From contig JAGDVP010000029.1 in the NCBI GenBank assembly GCA_023255735.1, positions 1 to 36,876 on the forward strand: a stretch of DNA of 36,876 bases, read 5' to 3'. The position numbers and the translations under genes were made by a program. The notes under the pieces were generated by a model that had not been told where the DNA came from, did not search any database, and saw only the letters and a list, made by a program, of their open reading frames with translations. The DNA is from Halothiobacillus sp. (lineage in GTDB: Bacteria > Pseudomonadota > Gammaproteobacteria > Halothiobacillales > Halothiobacillaceae). Positions 9,485-18,912 of this stretch are shown here, one piece after another. The number at the start of each line of letters is the position of its first letter. Position 1 is the stretch's first letter.

Positions 9485-10290
9485 GCCGTATCAGCCCAAT
9501 GTTTGAGCAATTGCGCGCGCAAAATCGTACCGCATTAATTCCCTACCTGACCGCCGGTGATCCAATGCCCGAGGCGACTGTTGGCTTGATGCACGCACTG
9601 GTTGCCGGGGGTGCCGATGCCATTGAGCTCGGCGTGCCATTCTCAGACCCCATGGCCGATGGCCCTGTGATTGCGTGCGCGCATGAACGGGCATTGCGCC
9701 ATCAGGTGGGTTTGCGGCATGTTCTCGATATGGTGCGAAATTTTCGGCAAACTGATCAAAAAACCCCCGTGATTTTAATGGGTTATCAAAACCCAATTGA
9801 AGCGATGGGTGTGGGCGAATTTGCGCTGCGCGCCCAAGCGGCGGGTGTCGATGGGGTTCTAACCGTTGATTTACCCCCGGAAGAGGCGCACGTTACCGCA
9901 AAGATTTACGCTGAGGCGCACATTGATCCGATTTTTCTAATTGCCCCGACAACGCCGGTCAGTCGAATCAAAATTATTGCCGAATTAGCCTCAGGCTTTG
10001 TTTATTATGTGTCTCTCAAAGGGGTTACGGGGGCACAAAACCTGCAAACCGATGCGTTGGCAGCCAGATTGCACGAGATTCGGCATGAATGCGCCTTGCC
10101 GGTGGGGGTGGGGTTTGGTATTCGGGATGCCGTCACTGCTAAAGCCGTGGGGCAAGTGGCTGATGCCGTCATTATTGGTAGTGCCTTGGTGCAAATTATT
10201 GCTGAGTTAGGCTCGGGTGATGCAGCTATGCTGCAACGACAAGTTCAAGCCTTTATGGCTGATATTCGCAGCGCCCTCGATGCCCAATAA
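9481..10290 (+). CDS. trpA: Tryptophan synthase alpha chain TrpA
   Basis: Cleaves indole-3-glycerol phosphate to indole, which is channelled to TrpB. At 269 residues it matches the family. The catalytic pair is present: Glu49 in [10 protein letters not shown] and Asp60 in MADGP. The phosphate-binding GVGFGI segment is near the C-terminus. Its ATG overlaps the trpB TGA (ATGA), with GGAAGG just upstream, so the two subunits should be made in coupled amounts. Confidence 0.96.
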   Translation: MSRISPMFEQLRAQNRTALIPYLTAGDPMPEATVGLMHALVAGGADAIELGVPFSDPMADGPVIACAHERALRHQVGLRHVLDMVRNFRQTDQKTPVILMGYQNPIEAMGVGEFALRAQAAGVDGVLTVDLPPEEAHVTAKIYAEAHIDPIFLIAPTTPVSRIKIIAELASGFVYYVSLKGVTGAQNLQTDALAARLHEIRHECALPVGVGFGIRDAVTAKAVGQVADAVIIGSALVQIIAELGSGDAAMLQRQVQAFMADIRSALDAQ

Positions 10291-10364
10291 CGGTTTTCTC
10301 AGTGACTATTCGCTTGGGTTTGCACCCTTATTTGCATTAAGCAATTGAATTTAAGGCTTATTTT

Positions 10365-11240
10365 ATGAGTTGGTTAGAAAAGTTACTGCCCTCACGGATC
10401 CGCATTCAAAGCGCCGAAAAGCGTGGCGTGCCCGAAGGGTTATGGGTCAAATGTGATGGTTGTGATTCGGTTTTATACCGGGATGAACTCAAGCGTAACC
10501 TGCAAGTTTGCCCAAAATGTGGACACCACATGCGCATCCCGCTGCGGGATCGGTTAGATCATTTTCTTGACAAAGCCGGGCGTGAGGAGCTGTTTACGGA
10601 TATCGCCCCTGTGGATATGCTGAAATTTCGGGATCAAAAAAAATACCGCGACCGCATTACCGCTAGCCAAAAATCAAGCGGTGAAACCGATGCCCTTGTG
10701 GTTATGCGGGGGCGTCTCAATGCGTTACCTGTGATTGTAGCGGGCTTTAACTTTGCATTTATGGGCGGGTCTATGGGTTCGGTGGTCGGCGAGAAATTTG
10801 TGCGTGCAGTACATGCCGCCATTGAACACAAATCTGCGCTCATTTGTTTTACCGCATCGGGCGGGGCGCGCATGCAAGAAGCTTTGTTCTCTCTTATGCA
10901 AATGGCCAAAACCTCAGCCGCGCTGACTCGTTTGAGTAAAGCTCAAGTGCCGTTTATCGTGGTGCTCACCGATCCCACCATGGGTGGGGTATCCGCATCC
11001 TTGGCGATGCTGGGCGATGTGCAAATAGCCGAACCCAATGCGTTAATTGGCTTTGCAGGTCCCAGAGTAATTGAGCAAACGGTGCGAGAAACGCTGCCAG
11101 AAGGTTTTCAGCGCAGCGAGTTTTTACTAGCGCACGGCGCTATTGATCTCATCGTGCCCCGCCACGAGCTGCGCTGCAAAATTTCTGAGTTGATCGCCAT
11201 CATGCAACATCGTGATGCGCCTGCCGTCTTAATTGATTAA
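10365..11240 (+). CDS. accD: Acetyl-CoA carboxylase carboxyltransferase, beta subunit AccD
   Basis: Beta subunit of the carboxyltransferase that transfers carboxyl from carboxybiotin to acetyl-CoA, the first step of fatty acid synthesis; it works with AccA. At 291 residues it is near family length. The N-terminal zinc ribbon is complete: Cys30, Cys33, Cys49 and Cys52. The crotonase-like core carries the [12 protein letters not shown] and SGGARMQE segments. AAGG precedes the ATG. The trpA-accD-folC order is a known conserved cluster. Confidence 0.96.
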   Translation: MSWLEKLLPSRIRIQSAEKRGVPEGLWVKCDGCDSVLYRDELKRNLQVCPKCGHHMRIPLRDRLDHFLDKAGREELFTDIAPVDMLKFRDQKKYRDRITASQKSSGETDALVVMRGRLNALPVIVAGFNFAFMGGSMGSVVGEKFVRAVHAAIEHKSALICFTASGGARMQEALFSLMQMAKTSAALTRLSKAQVPFIVVLTDPTMGGVSASLAMLGDVQIAEPNALIGFAGPRVIEQTVRETLPEGFQRSEFLLAHGAIDLIVPRHELRCKISELIAIMQHRDAPAVLID

Positions 11241-11254
11241 AAACGCCCTATTTT

Positions 11255-12595
11255 GTGGAAAACAACCAACTTATGCCCGTCCAAACGCAGGCTGAGCCTA
11301 TCCCAAGGCAAACTTTAGCCGAATGGCTGGCTTGGTTGGAACACCTCAACCCCAATCACATTGAACTTGGTTTAGATAGGGTCAGACGCGTGTGGCAGGC
11401 CGTACGGCAAAGCCATGGCTTTGTGTTGCCGACCATTGTGACCGTAGCCGGCACGAACGGCAAAGGCTCATCAGTCGCCATGCTAGAGGCCATCTTAATG
11501 GCCGAAGGCTACCGGGTGGGTGCCTATACCTCGCCACATCTTGAGCGCTTCAACGAAAGAATTCGCATTCAAGGTATGGATATTGAAGATGAGCCACTCG
11601 TGAACGCCATGATTCTGCTAGATGCAGAACTTGGCGCGCATGAGCTCACTTATTTTGAATGGGCGACATTGTGCGCGTTTATTGTTTTCGCCCTCGCCAA
11701 ACTTGATGTGTGGGTTTTGGAAGTCGGGCTCGGTGGACGGCTCGATGCGGTTAATATTCTGGATGCTGATTTAGCCTTAATCACCAATATAGGTTTGGAT
11801 CATCAAGCGATTCTTGGGGCTGATCGCGCTGCCATCGCGCGCGAAAAGGCCGGCATCTTGCGTGCAAACCAAGCTGCAGTTTATGCCGATCCCAACCCTG
11901 AGCCCGCCGTTTGGACCATGGCACGTGCGCTTAATTGTCCGCTCTGGATTCGGGACAAAAATTTTTATTTAACGCAACAGTCGCCAAATTGGTGTATGAA
12001 TTTTGCATCAAGCCAAACCTGCTGGCCCTATCCCAATTTGAAAGGATTAATGCAAATCGGTAATGCAGCGGGTGTTGTTGCTTTGCTACAGCACCCTAAA
12101 AATCCCCGTCCCGTCTCACGTCAAGCGATTGAGCAGGGGCTCAAATCCGCCCAAGTAATCGGACGATATGAGTGCGTAACCCACCAAGGGCGCCTGATTA
12201 TTTTAGATGTAGCGCACAACCTAGAATCAGTTGAAGCTTTGCTTGAAAATATGCAATTAAACAATGGGTTAAATCAAGAATCCCAGAGGTTTGCCGTCTT
12301 CGGCGCGCTGAATGACAAGCCCATCAGCCGCATGTTGGAAGCGGCGAAACCCGCGTTTAACGGCTGGTTTGTGGGCTACCTATCCAGCGAACGCTCAGCC
12401 AGTGTCGCTGCTATTTTGGCGCATTTGCCCGAACAAGACTGCTTGGGTTCCCGGTATGAAACAAACATCGTTAGTGCGTATAATCAGGCGCTTGCTCACA
12501 GCAAGGCGGGGGATCAAATTGTGGTTTTCGGATCGTTTTTCACGGTGAGCGCTATTCGCCATCATTTGAAACAAGTAGGTGTACATCTTGTCTGA
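11255..12595 (+). CDS. folC: Folylpolyglutamate synthase / dihydrofolate synthase FolC
   Basis: Adds glutamate to dihydropteroate and to reduced folates. The 446 residues show the Mur-ligase-like fold: P-loop VAGTNGKGSS at about residues 64-73, YTSPHLERFNERIRI, the VGLGGRLDAVN segment, and the C-terminal domain with LDVAHNLESVEALL. The GTG at 11255 is the longest start; ATG at 11273 would remove six residues. Neither has a strong ribosome site. The end of the gene contains the start of the next one. Confidence 0.95.
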   Translation: MENNQLMPVQTQAEPIPRQTLAEWLAWLEHLNPNHIELGLDRVRRVWQAVRQSHGFVLPTIVTVAGTNGKGSSVAMLEAILMAEGYRVGAYTSPHLERFNERIRIQGMDIEDEPLVNAMILLDAELGAHELTYFEWATLCAFIVFALAKLDVWVLEVGLGGRLDAVNILDADLALITNIGLDHQAILGADRAAIAREKAGILRANQAAVYADPNPEPAVWTMARALNCPLWIRDKNFYLTQQSPNWCMNFASSQTCWPYPNLKGLMQIGNAAGVVALLQHPKNPRPVSRQAIEQGLKSAQVIGRYECVTHQGRLIILDVAHNLESVEALLENMQLNNGLNQESQRFAVFGALNDKPISRMLEAAKPAFNGWFVGYLSSERSASVAAILAHLPEQDCLGSRYETNIVSAYNQALAHSKAGDQIVVFGSFFTVSAIRHHLKQVGVHLV

Positions 12596-13397
12596 AGTCG
12601 AACCACAAACGGCGCCACGAGGCAAACTGCGTCAACGGCTGGTAGGGGCTTTGGTCGTGGTGGCATTGGCCGTTTTACTCCTTCCCTTATGGCTGGATGG
12701 CGGCGGGCTTAAAACCCCCGAAGTGCAGCCCATCCCCGCAACGCCCAATATTGCGCAACCAACAGATATCACTATACCCGCCCCCTCGGCGGCACAGCTT
12801 AACGTACTGCAAAATCCTCCGGCACAGGCTTTAGCGATTCAAGAGCCAAAAACAGCGGCAAGCCAGCCCGATACACCACCCAAAGCCAATGCAAATACGC
12901 AAGCCCCCCCAGTGTACAAAGCGGCTGAACCCAAAACACCTGAACCCAAAACACAAACGATTAAGCCTGTAGACCTTAAGCCTGCGGAAGCCAAGCCTCA
13001 AAATAAACCGACCGACACTGCGCCAACCGTCCCAATGGCCACACCCACGCAATCGGTGCAGATATCCGCAGAATCCAAAAAGCAAACGCCTAAAGAATCG
13101 AGTCAAACCGCACCTATTGAAAAATCCGTTGCGACTCAAGCGGCTCTGCCTGCCAGTAATAATGAAGGTGAGTGGGTGGTTCAGCTGGGTAGTTTTTCAG
13201 ATGAATTAAATGCTCGCGGCCTTGCAAAATCTTTATCCGATTCAGGTTTTAAGGTCGAAGTTTCGCCCCTGTTCGCCAAGAAAGGAACCGTGTGGCGAGT
13301 GCGCGTCGGCCCCTACAGCACACGAGAGCAAGCGGTTAAAACCACCACCCAACTGCGCGAACGCTTGGGGCGGGATGGTTTGGTCATGCCCAAATAA
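12588..13397 (+). CDS. SPOR-domain membrane protein (DedD-like)
   Basis: A bitopic inner-membrane protein with a periplasmic SPOR domain, a fold that binds denuded peptidoglycan at the division septum. A short basic cytoplasmic tail is followed by one TM helix (about residues 18-37) and a long linker rich in Pro, Ala, Lys and Thr (about 40-185). The C-terminal SPOR domain starts at GEWVVQLGSF and ends with RVRVGPYSTREQA...LVMPK. TTG at 12588 is preferred because AGGTG at 12577-12581 is well spaced for it; GTG at 12579 is the alternative. It sits where dedD lies between folC and cvpA in many gammaproteobacteria. Confidence 0.88.
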   Translation: MSEVEPQTAPRGKLRQRLVGALVVVALAVLLLPLWLDGGGLKTPEVQPIPATPNIAQPTDITIPAPSAAQLNVLQNPPAQALAIQEPKTAASQPDTPPKANANTQAPPVYKAAEPKTPEPKTQTIKPVDLKPAEAKPQNKPTDTAPTVPMATPTQSVQISAESKKQTPKESSQTAPIEKSVATQAALPASNNEGEWVVQLGSFSDELNARGLAKSLSDSGFKVEVSPLFAKKGTVWRVRVGPYSTREQAVKTTTQLRERLGRDGLVMPK

Positions 13398-13435
13398 TCT
13401 ATGTTCAATAAATTAAAATTTGAGTAACCGTCATT

Positions 13436-13924
13436 ATGAGCGTGGTTGATTATGTCATTATTGTAGTCGTATTGGTTTCAACCCTAATCTCACTTGTGCG
13501 CGGCTTTATTAAAGAAGTACTTTCTTTGTTAACATGGATCGCGGCCTTTGTCGTTGCATTGGGTTTTTCGCAGCAAGCTGCTGTTTTTATCCCTAAAGCT
13601 GTTGATATTCCTTCCGCGCGGGTTGCATTGGCTTTTTTAAGTTTATTTGTTCTGGTTCTTATTGTTGGGGGAATTATCAATTGGATAATTTCAACCTTGG
13701 TTAATAAAACAGGCTTGAGCGGAACAGATCGATCAGTTGGCATGGTGTTTGGTTTGGCGCGTGGTGTATTTATTATTGCAATTTTGATTTTATTAGCCCA
13801 GCTAACAGCAATGCCAAAAGAAAGTTGGTGGCAATCATCGGTTTTATTACCACAGTTTCAAACGGTATCTGATTGGATAAAAGCCATGCTTCCTGCCGAT
13901 ATCGCCAAATATTTTCACGCCTAG
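13436..13924 (+). CDS. cvpA: CvpA family membrane protein
   Basis: A small polytopic inner-membrane protein of 162 residues with about four hydrophobic segments (residues 5-25, 28-48, 62-85 and 102-122). The N-terminus DYVIIVVVLVSTLISLVRGFIKEVLSLLTW is characteristic of CvpA, named for colicin V production and linked to envelope homeostasis. It lies directly upstream of purF, as in E. coli. The gene is AT-richer than the trp block. Confidence 0.93.
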   Translation: MSVVDYVIIVVVLVSTLISLVRGFIKEVLSLLTWIAAFVVALGFSQQAAVFIPKAVDIPSARVALAFLSLFVLVLIVGGIINWIISTLVNKTGLSGTDRSVGMVFGLARGVFIIAILILLAQLTAMPKESWWQSSVLLPQFQTVSDWIKAMLPADIAKYFHA

Positions 13925-13978
13925 CGTATCTATTAGAAATTTTCCTTTTAGTAATTTAATTCATCGGGGTTATTTATC

Positions 13979-15499
13979 ATGTGTGGCATTATCGGAATTG
14001 TGGCTAATACCCCAGTTAATCAAATGTTATTTGATGGTTTAACCTTGTTGCAACATCGTGGGCAAGACGCTGCGGGTATTTTAACCTGCGAAAATAATAG
14101 ATTATTTCTGCGTAAAGAAAATGGATTGGTTAAAGATGTATTTCATACGCGGCATATGCGCCAATTGTTAGGAAATATGGGGATTGGCCATGTTCGTTAT
14201 CCCACGGCAGGCTGCGATTCATCTGCAGAAGCGCAACCATTTTATGTTAATGCGCCTTTTGGCATAGCTTTGGGTCACAACGGAAATTTAACGAATGTGG
14301 ATGAGTTGCGCGCCTCTGTGCAGCAATTGGATCATCGACATATTAATACCAACTCAGATTCTGAGGTTTTATTAAATGTATTTGCGCATGAATTATCATC
14401 CATCGCGGGCGAAGAGCCTAAAGTAGAAGATGTATTCACAGCGATTGCCAATGTGCACCGACGCGCGCAAGGTGCCTATGCGGTGATTGGTTTAATCGCG
14501 GGTCGAGGTATTTTTGCTTTCCGCGATCCCTATGGTATCCGTCCAATTTGTTATGGCCAGCGAAAAACAACTCAGGGTTTCACAGAGTATATGATTGCAT
14601 CAGAATCTGTTGCAATTGAAGCCAGCGATTTTGAATTGATCCGTGATTTAGCGCCTGGGGAGGCGATATTTATTTCCGCGGATGGTGAGGTTTCATTGAA
14701 GCAATGTGCTATTCAAGCCCAATATTCCCCGTGTATTTTTGAGTATGTTTATTTGGCTCGGCCCGATTCAATTATTGATGATGTGTCTGTCTATCGCGCC
14801 CGGATGCGTATGGGTGAGCGACTAGCGGCTAAAATTATGCGTGAATGGCCAGATAATGATATCGATGTGGTTATTCCGATTCCAGATACCAGTCGTACCG
14901 CCGCACTTGAAATAGCGGTGGCCATGAATATTAAATACCGAGAAGGTTTTGTCAAAAATCGTTATATCGCTAGAACCTTTATTATGCCTGGTCAAGAAAT
15001 GCGTAAACGATCGGTGCGGCAAAAACTCAACGCGATTGATCTTGAGTTCCGTGGTAAAAATGTGTTGTTGGTCGACGATTCCATCGTGCGTGGCACCACC
15101 TCAAGTGAAATTATCCGTATGGCACGCGAGGCAGGTGCAAACAAAGTTTATATGGCGTCTGCGGCGCCGCCTGTTCGTTATCCAAACGTTTATGGCATCG
15201 ATATGCCAACGCCATCAGAGTTCGTGGCTTATAACCGCGACAATGAGGCTATTTGTGAAGCTATCGGTGCCGATTGTTTAATTTACCAAGATTTGCATGA
15301 TTTAATTGAATCGGTTCGAGCTGGAAACCCTTCTCTGAAGGCTTTTGACTGCTCTTGCTTTACGGGCGATTATATCACCGGCGATATTGACGAAAATTAT
15401 TTAAGTATTTTATCTGAACGGCGTAGCGATCGTTCTAAAAATGCACCAAGCAAGCAATCTCGTGATATTGTTGCCGTGGGTTTATATAATGTTCAATAA
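13979..15499 (+). CDS. purF: Amidophosphoribosyltransferase PurF
   Basis: First committed enzyme of purine synthesis; it makes phosphoribosylamine from PRPP and glutamine. The 506 residues begin MCGIIGIV, so Cys2 becomes the N-terminal glutaminase nucleophile after Met removal. The PRPP-binding loop VLLVDDSIVRGTTS lies near residues 361-374, and the glutaminase part has HNGNLTN and RHINTNSDSE. E. coli PurF is 505 residues. The last 11 bp overlap the start of the L,D-transpeptidase gene, which is an uncommon neighbour. Confidence 0.97.
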   Translation: MCGIIGIVANTPVNQMLFDGLTLLQHRGQDAAGILTCENNRLFLRKENGLVKDVFHTRHMRQLLGNMGIGHVRYPTAGCDSSAEAQPFYVNAPFGIALGHNGNLTNVDELRASVQQLDHRHINTNSDSEVLLNVFAHELSSIAGEEPKVEDVFTAIANVHRRAQGAYAVIGLIAGRGIFAFRDPYGIRPICYGQRKTTQGFTEYMIASESVAIEASDFELIRDLAPGEAIFISADGEVSLKQCAIQAQYSPCIFEYVYLARPDSIIDDVSVYRARMRMGERLAAKIMREWPDNDIDVVIPIPDTSRTAALEIAVAMNIKYREGFVKNRYIARTFIMPGQEMRKRSVRQKLNAIDLEFRGKNVLLVDDSIVRGTTSSEIIRMAREAGANKVYMASAAPPVRYPNVYGIDMPTPSEFVAYNRDNEAICEAIGADCLIYQDLHDLIESVRAGNPSLKAFDCSCFTGDYITGDIDENYLSILSERRSDRSKNAPSKQSRDIVAVGLYNVQ

Positions 15500-16124
15500 G
15501 TTATTTAAGTTTTTATTTCTTTGTGGTTTTTATGGGGCATTCAGCGCTATGGCTAATGCGCAAGGCATTAACTCACCTTCAGCAGCGGTGAGCGCTGCTC
15601 AGGTTAAAATCGAACACTTGCTCGTTACAAGTCATGCCGATGATGCCCCTTTTATTATTATTGATGCAAAAAACCAAACCCTGTATTTATTTGAGCAAAA
15701 ACAATTAAAGCAATCGTTCCCTGTTTCTACTTCCGCCATTGGGATGGGCAATGCCGCAGGCAGTAATCGTACCCCTTTGGGGTTACATAAAATTGCTGAA
15801 AAATTTGGTGATGGCGAGCCGATTGGCATGATTTTCAAAGCCAGAAAACCCAGCGGCGCGTTAGCCTCTATTCAAAAGCGCCCTATTAAAGGCGATGGTG
15901 ACGATGTAACGACCCGCATTATGTGGCTGCAAGGATTAGAGCCTGGCGTGAATGCAGGGGAGGGGATTGATTCCCACGCGCGCTACATTTATATCCACGG
16001 CACGCCGGAGGAGGGGTTAATCGGCACACCTGAATCTCATGGTTGCATTCGGATGAATAATTCTCAAGTAATTGAATTATTTAATCAAGTGCCCGTCGGG
16101 ACTTTGGTTGATATTATTAATTAA
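15489..16124 (+). CDS. L,D-transpeptidase (YkuD domain), exported
   Basis: A 211-residue exported enzyme of the YkuD family. These enzymes make 3-3 crosslinks in peptidoglycan or attach lipoprotein to it. The signal peptide is residues 1-24 (MFNKLFKFLFLCGF...ANA). The catalytic motif is complete: His170 in YIYIHGT, then ESHGCIRM with nucleophile Cys186. ATG 15489 is chosen because it begins the signal peptide; an earlier in-frame ATG at 15441 lies deep inside purF. It overlaps purF and precedes ilvD by 33 bp. The exact crosslink or partner cannot be read from the sequence. Confidence 0.9.
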   Translation: MFNKLFKFLFLCGFYGAFSAMANAQGINSPSAAVSAAQVKIEHLLVTSHADDAPFIIIDAKNQTLYLFEQKQLKQSFPVSTSAIGMGNAAGSNRTPLGLHKIAEKFGDGEPIGMIFKARKPSGALASIQKRPIKGDGDDVTTRIMWLQGLEPGVNAGEGIDSHARYIYIHGTPEEGLIGTPESHGCIRMNNSQVIELFNQVPVGTLVDIIN

Positions 16125-16157
16125 AAACACTTTTCTTTACCGTTCGGGGAGATTTTT

Positions 16158-18020
16158 ATGCCTGTTTATCGTTCACGCACCACCACTCACGGCCGTAATA
16201 TGGCGGGCGCACGGGCTTTATGGCGTGCAACTGGCATGAAAGATGGTGATTTTGATAAGCCTATTATTGCAATTGCTAATTCATTTACTCAGTTCGTCCC
16301 GGGGCACGTGCATTTGAAGGATATGGGGCAACTGGTTGCGCGTGAAATAGAAAAGGCCGGCGGCATTGCTAAAGAATTCAATACCATTGCCGTGGATGAT
16401 GGTATCGCGATGGGTCATAGCGGCATGCTTTATAGCTTGCCTTCGCGCGATTTAATTGCCGATTCAGTTGAGTACATGGTGAACGCCCATTGCGCGGATG
16501 CGTTAGTGTGCATTTCCAATTGCGACAAAATTACGCCCGGCATGCTCAATGCCGCTTTGCGCCTGAATATTCCGGTCATTTTTGTCTCAGGAGGGCCGAT
16601 GGAGGCCGGAAAAACGCGCTTGGCGGGCGAGTTGGTTAAGCTTGATTTAGTCGATGCCATGGTGCAGGCCGCCGATGATTCAGTGAGTACAGAAGATTTG
16701 GACTTGGTAGAGCGTTCTGCCTGCCCAACCTGTGGTTCATGCTCAGGCATGTTTACTGCCAACTCAATGAATTGCCTCACAGAAGCACTCGGCTTATCCT
16801 TGCCCGGCAATGGCTCAATGTTGGCCACGCATGCTGATCGTCGCGAACTTTTTTTGCATGCAGGCCGTCTCATTGTCGATTTGGCGAAACGCTACTATGA
16901 ACAAGAGGATGAGTCCGTTTTACCGCGATCAATCGCGAGCTTTCAAGCTTTTGAGAACGCGATGGCATTAGATATTGCCATGGGCGGATCAACCAACACC
17001 GTGCTGCATTTATTGGCCGCTGCGCACGAGGCGCAGGTTGAGTTCACCATGAGTGATATCGATCGCATTAGTCGGAAAATTCCTAATTTATGTAAGGTAG
17101 CGCCAAGCTCACCGCTTTACCACATGGAAGATGTGCACCGTGCGGGTGGCGTGTATGGCATTCTTGGCGAGCTTGATCGGGCAGGCTTACTGCACACCCA
17201 ATTGCCCACCGTGCACAGTGCAACCTTGCTTGAAGGCCTTAATGCGTGGGATATCAAACGAGCCAGCGCCCACCCAGAAGCTAAACAGTTTTTCATGGCA
17301 GGTCCTGCCGGTATTCCAACTCAAACGGCCTTCTCACAAGCCACCCGTTGGCCGAACTTAGATGATGACCGCGCGGCTGGCTGTATCCGAGATATTGCCC
17401 ATGCTTATAGCCAAGAAGGCGGGCTGGCCGTGCTTTTTGGCAATATTGCGCGTGATGGCTGCATTGTTAAAACCGCCGGGGTTGATGAATCGATTTGGCA
17501 ATTCACCGGCCGCGCACGCGTATTTGAATCCCAAGATGACGCGGTTGAAGCCATCTTGAACGATCAAATTATCGCCGGCGATATCGTGGTTATTCGGTAT
17601 GAAGGCCCTAAAGGCGGACCTGGCATGCAAGAAATGTTATATCCCACAAGCTATCTCAAATCAAAAGGGCTGGGTAAGCAATGTGCCCTGCTGACCGATG
17701 GCAGATTTTCCGGTGGTACCTCCGGGTTGTCGATCGGTCATGCATCGCCTGAGGCCGCCTCCGGGGGCGAAATCGCTTTAGTGGAAGAGGGCGACACTAT
17801 TCTCATCGACATCCCCAATCGCAGCATCCACTTAGCCGTTGATGATGCAATAATCGCTGCACGCCGAGCGCACATGCATGAACAAGGCGCAAATGCGTGG
17901 CGCCCACAACATCGCAATCGGGTTGTCAGCCAAGCCCTGCAAGCCTATGCGCTCATGACCACATCCGCTGATCGCGGCGCCGTGCGTGATCTAAGCCAAG
18001 TAATTACCCAGCATTCCTAA
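16158..18020 (+). CDS. ilvD: Dihydroxy-acid dehydratase IlvD
   Basis: Dehydrates 2,3-dihydroxy acids to 2-oxo acids in valine, isoleucine and pantothenate synthesis, using an iron-sulfur cluster. The 620 residues match E. coli IlvD in length. Cluster and active-site cysteines are visible: Cys122 in [10 protein letters not shown], and Cys189, Cys192 and Cys195 in [13 protein letters not shown]. The C-terminal [23 protein letters not shown] stretch is typical. A good ribosome site (GGGGAG) precedes the ATG. No leader or riboswitch is visible in the 33 bp before it. Confidence 0.97.
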   Translation: MPVYRSRTTTHGRNMAGARALWRATGMKDGDFDKPIIAIANSFTQFVPGHVHLKDMGQLVAREIEKAGGIAKEFNTIAVDDGIAMGHSGMLYSLPSRDLIADSVEYMVNAHCADALVCISNCDKITPGMLNAALRLNIPVIFVSGGPMEAGKTRLAGELVKLDLVDAMVQAADDSVSTEDLDLVERSACPTCGSCSGMFTANSMNCLTEALGLSLPGNGSMLATHADRRELFLHAGRLIVDLAKRYYEQEDESVLPRSIASFQAFENAMALDIAMGGSTNTVLHLLAAAHEAQVEFTMSDIDRISRKIPNLCKVAPSSPLYHMEDVHRAGGVYGILGELDRAGLLHTQLPTVHSATLLEGLNAWDIKRASAHPEAKQFFMAGPAGIPTQTAFSQATRWPNLDDDRAAGCIRDIAHAYSQEGGLAVLFGNIARDGCIVKTAGVDESIWQFTGRARVFESQDDAVEAILNDQIIAGDIVVIRYEGPKGGPGMQEMLYPTSYLKSKGLGKQCALLTDGRFSGGTSGLSIGHASPEAASGGEIALVEEGDTILIDIPNRSIHLAVDDAIIAARRAHMHEQGANAWRPQHRNRVVSQALQAYALMTTSADRGAVRDLSQVITQHS

Positions 18021-18668
18021 GCACCATGCCGAACAGGTTTTCTAAGTCCATTTGCGCGCTTAATTGGCCAATCTCATGACGCAGAATATTGCGTTTTTCT
18101 AACAGCCTGTCGGATTTAACCATTCGTCACGAAAAAAACTCATTTTGAGAACCATTTTTCGCGATTTTGAGGCGAATGGTTGTTCCATTTAACAAAAATC
18201 AGGGGAAATAGAGCCGAATCTGGCTTTTTTGTAGTAGAACTGCGTTAAGTTAGGCAAGCTGCTAGGATGACATTTGCGGCACGCAGATCACCGGCAAAAA
18301 TCCCTTGTGGGAATTGATCGTTAAAGATTCGGTCTTGGGCAATCCAGAAACCTTTAAAGGCCGGATTGATAACATCAAGGCGGAAGGATAAGCAAACGCA
18401 AGAGCTTGAGCACCGCAAGCGGCGCTCGGTTGTCTGTTTCCCAGCGTCTGAAGGTGCGCTCCGAAACCCCGCAGGCGGCTGCCGCCGCCGCGAGGGATAA
18501 ACCGGCATCACCAAAGCGCAGGCCATAAACCGTAGCCTCTGGCCTGAAATCCGGTGTGACACTTTTGCAGCCCGCATACGAGGCAGGCTCGGGCAGATTA
18601 TTGGCAATGCCCGAATAATCATCACCTTGCTGTAATTCGTCCGCATGTCCTATTTCGCATAATAGATA
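18004..18668 (-). pseudogene. Broken phage-type helix-turn-helix regulator gene
   Basis: The gene can be pieced together on the minus strand. Frame A (open 18668-18375, no usable start codon) reads ...PDFRPEATVYGLRFGDAGL and SLAAAAAACGVSERTFRRWE, a clear HTH, then NRAPLAVLKLLRLLILPP and a stop. The next part is in another frame from about 18385 down: VINPAFKGFWIAQDRIFNDQ and GIFAGDLRAANVI. After a 160 bp inserted element the coding tail resumes as EKRNILRHEIGQLSAQMDLE and [11 protein letters not shown], with a stop at 18006-18004. The tail overlaps the 3' end of ilvD. ATG 18646 could be the old start but is also out of frame. The layout (HTH, a compact middle domain, a coiled-coil tail) resembles phage-encoded regulators; the exact family is not certain. 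Confidence 0.72.
18099..18265. mobile_element. Miniature inverted-repeat element (MITE-like)
   Basis: Bases 18103-18119 and 18245-18261 are imperfect inverted repeats (12 of 17 match), starting CAG...TTAA inward. They are flanked by CTAA (18099-18102) and CTAG (18262-18265), which look like a 4 bp target duplication with one change. Removing the core plus one flank rejoins the minus-strand coding sequence as ATC-CTA-GAA-AAA-CGC, so the HTH protein becomes continuous (VILEKRNILRHEIGQ). Inside, 18118-18126 and 18173-18181 form a second perfect 9 bp inverted repeat. No transposase is encoded. The ends recall those of IS1182/IS5-type elements, but that link is from memory only. Confidence 0.7.
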
Positions 18669-18673
18669 TTATG
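18658..18673. promoter_or_regulatory. Operator-like palindrome upstream of the HTH pseudogene
   Basis: CATAATA and TATTATG form a perfect 7-2-7 dyad at the 5' edge of the broken HTH gene. The position and AT-rich dyad suit an autoregulatory operator. The function is inferred only from position and symmetry. Confidence 0.4.
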
Positions 18674-18912
18674 TTAAATACGGTAAGGGTTTGGTATGCC
18701 TTTTCAGGTGATGCCTGTTTGTGTCTAAAGATTACTGTGTGTAATTTTGATTTCTTATGAGCGTTTTTGAAGATCGGTTTTTAAATGACTCAGCGTTTTG
18801 CAACAGTCTACTGTCACTATGGCCGATAATCCAAAATCCCGCCATTGTCGCAAGTTTGGTGTACCAGATTTCAGTTGGCACTCTGTGTTTCAATTTACAA
18901 CCGGTGCTGACA

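Noticed and set aside
12831-13139. 102-codon frame antisense to the SPOR gene
   Set aside because: Its Gly/Arg/Phe-rich sequence is the mirror of the Pro/Ala/Lys linker of the real gene.
18004-18123. Independent 39-codon gene on the minus strand
   Set aside because: Its start lies inside the miniature element; the rest is the displaced C-terminal tail of the broken HTH gene.
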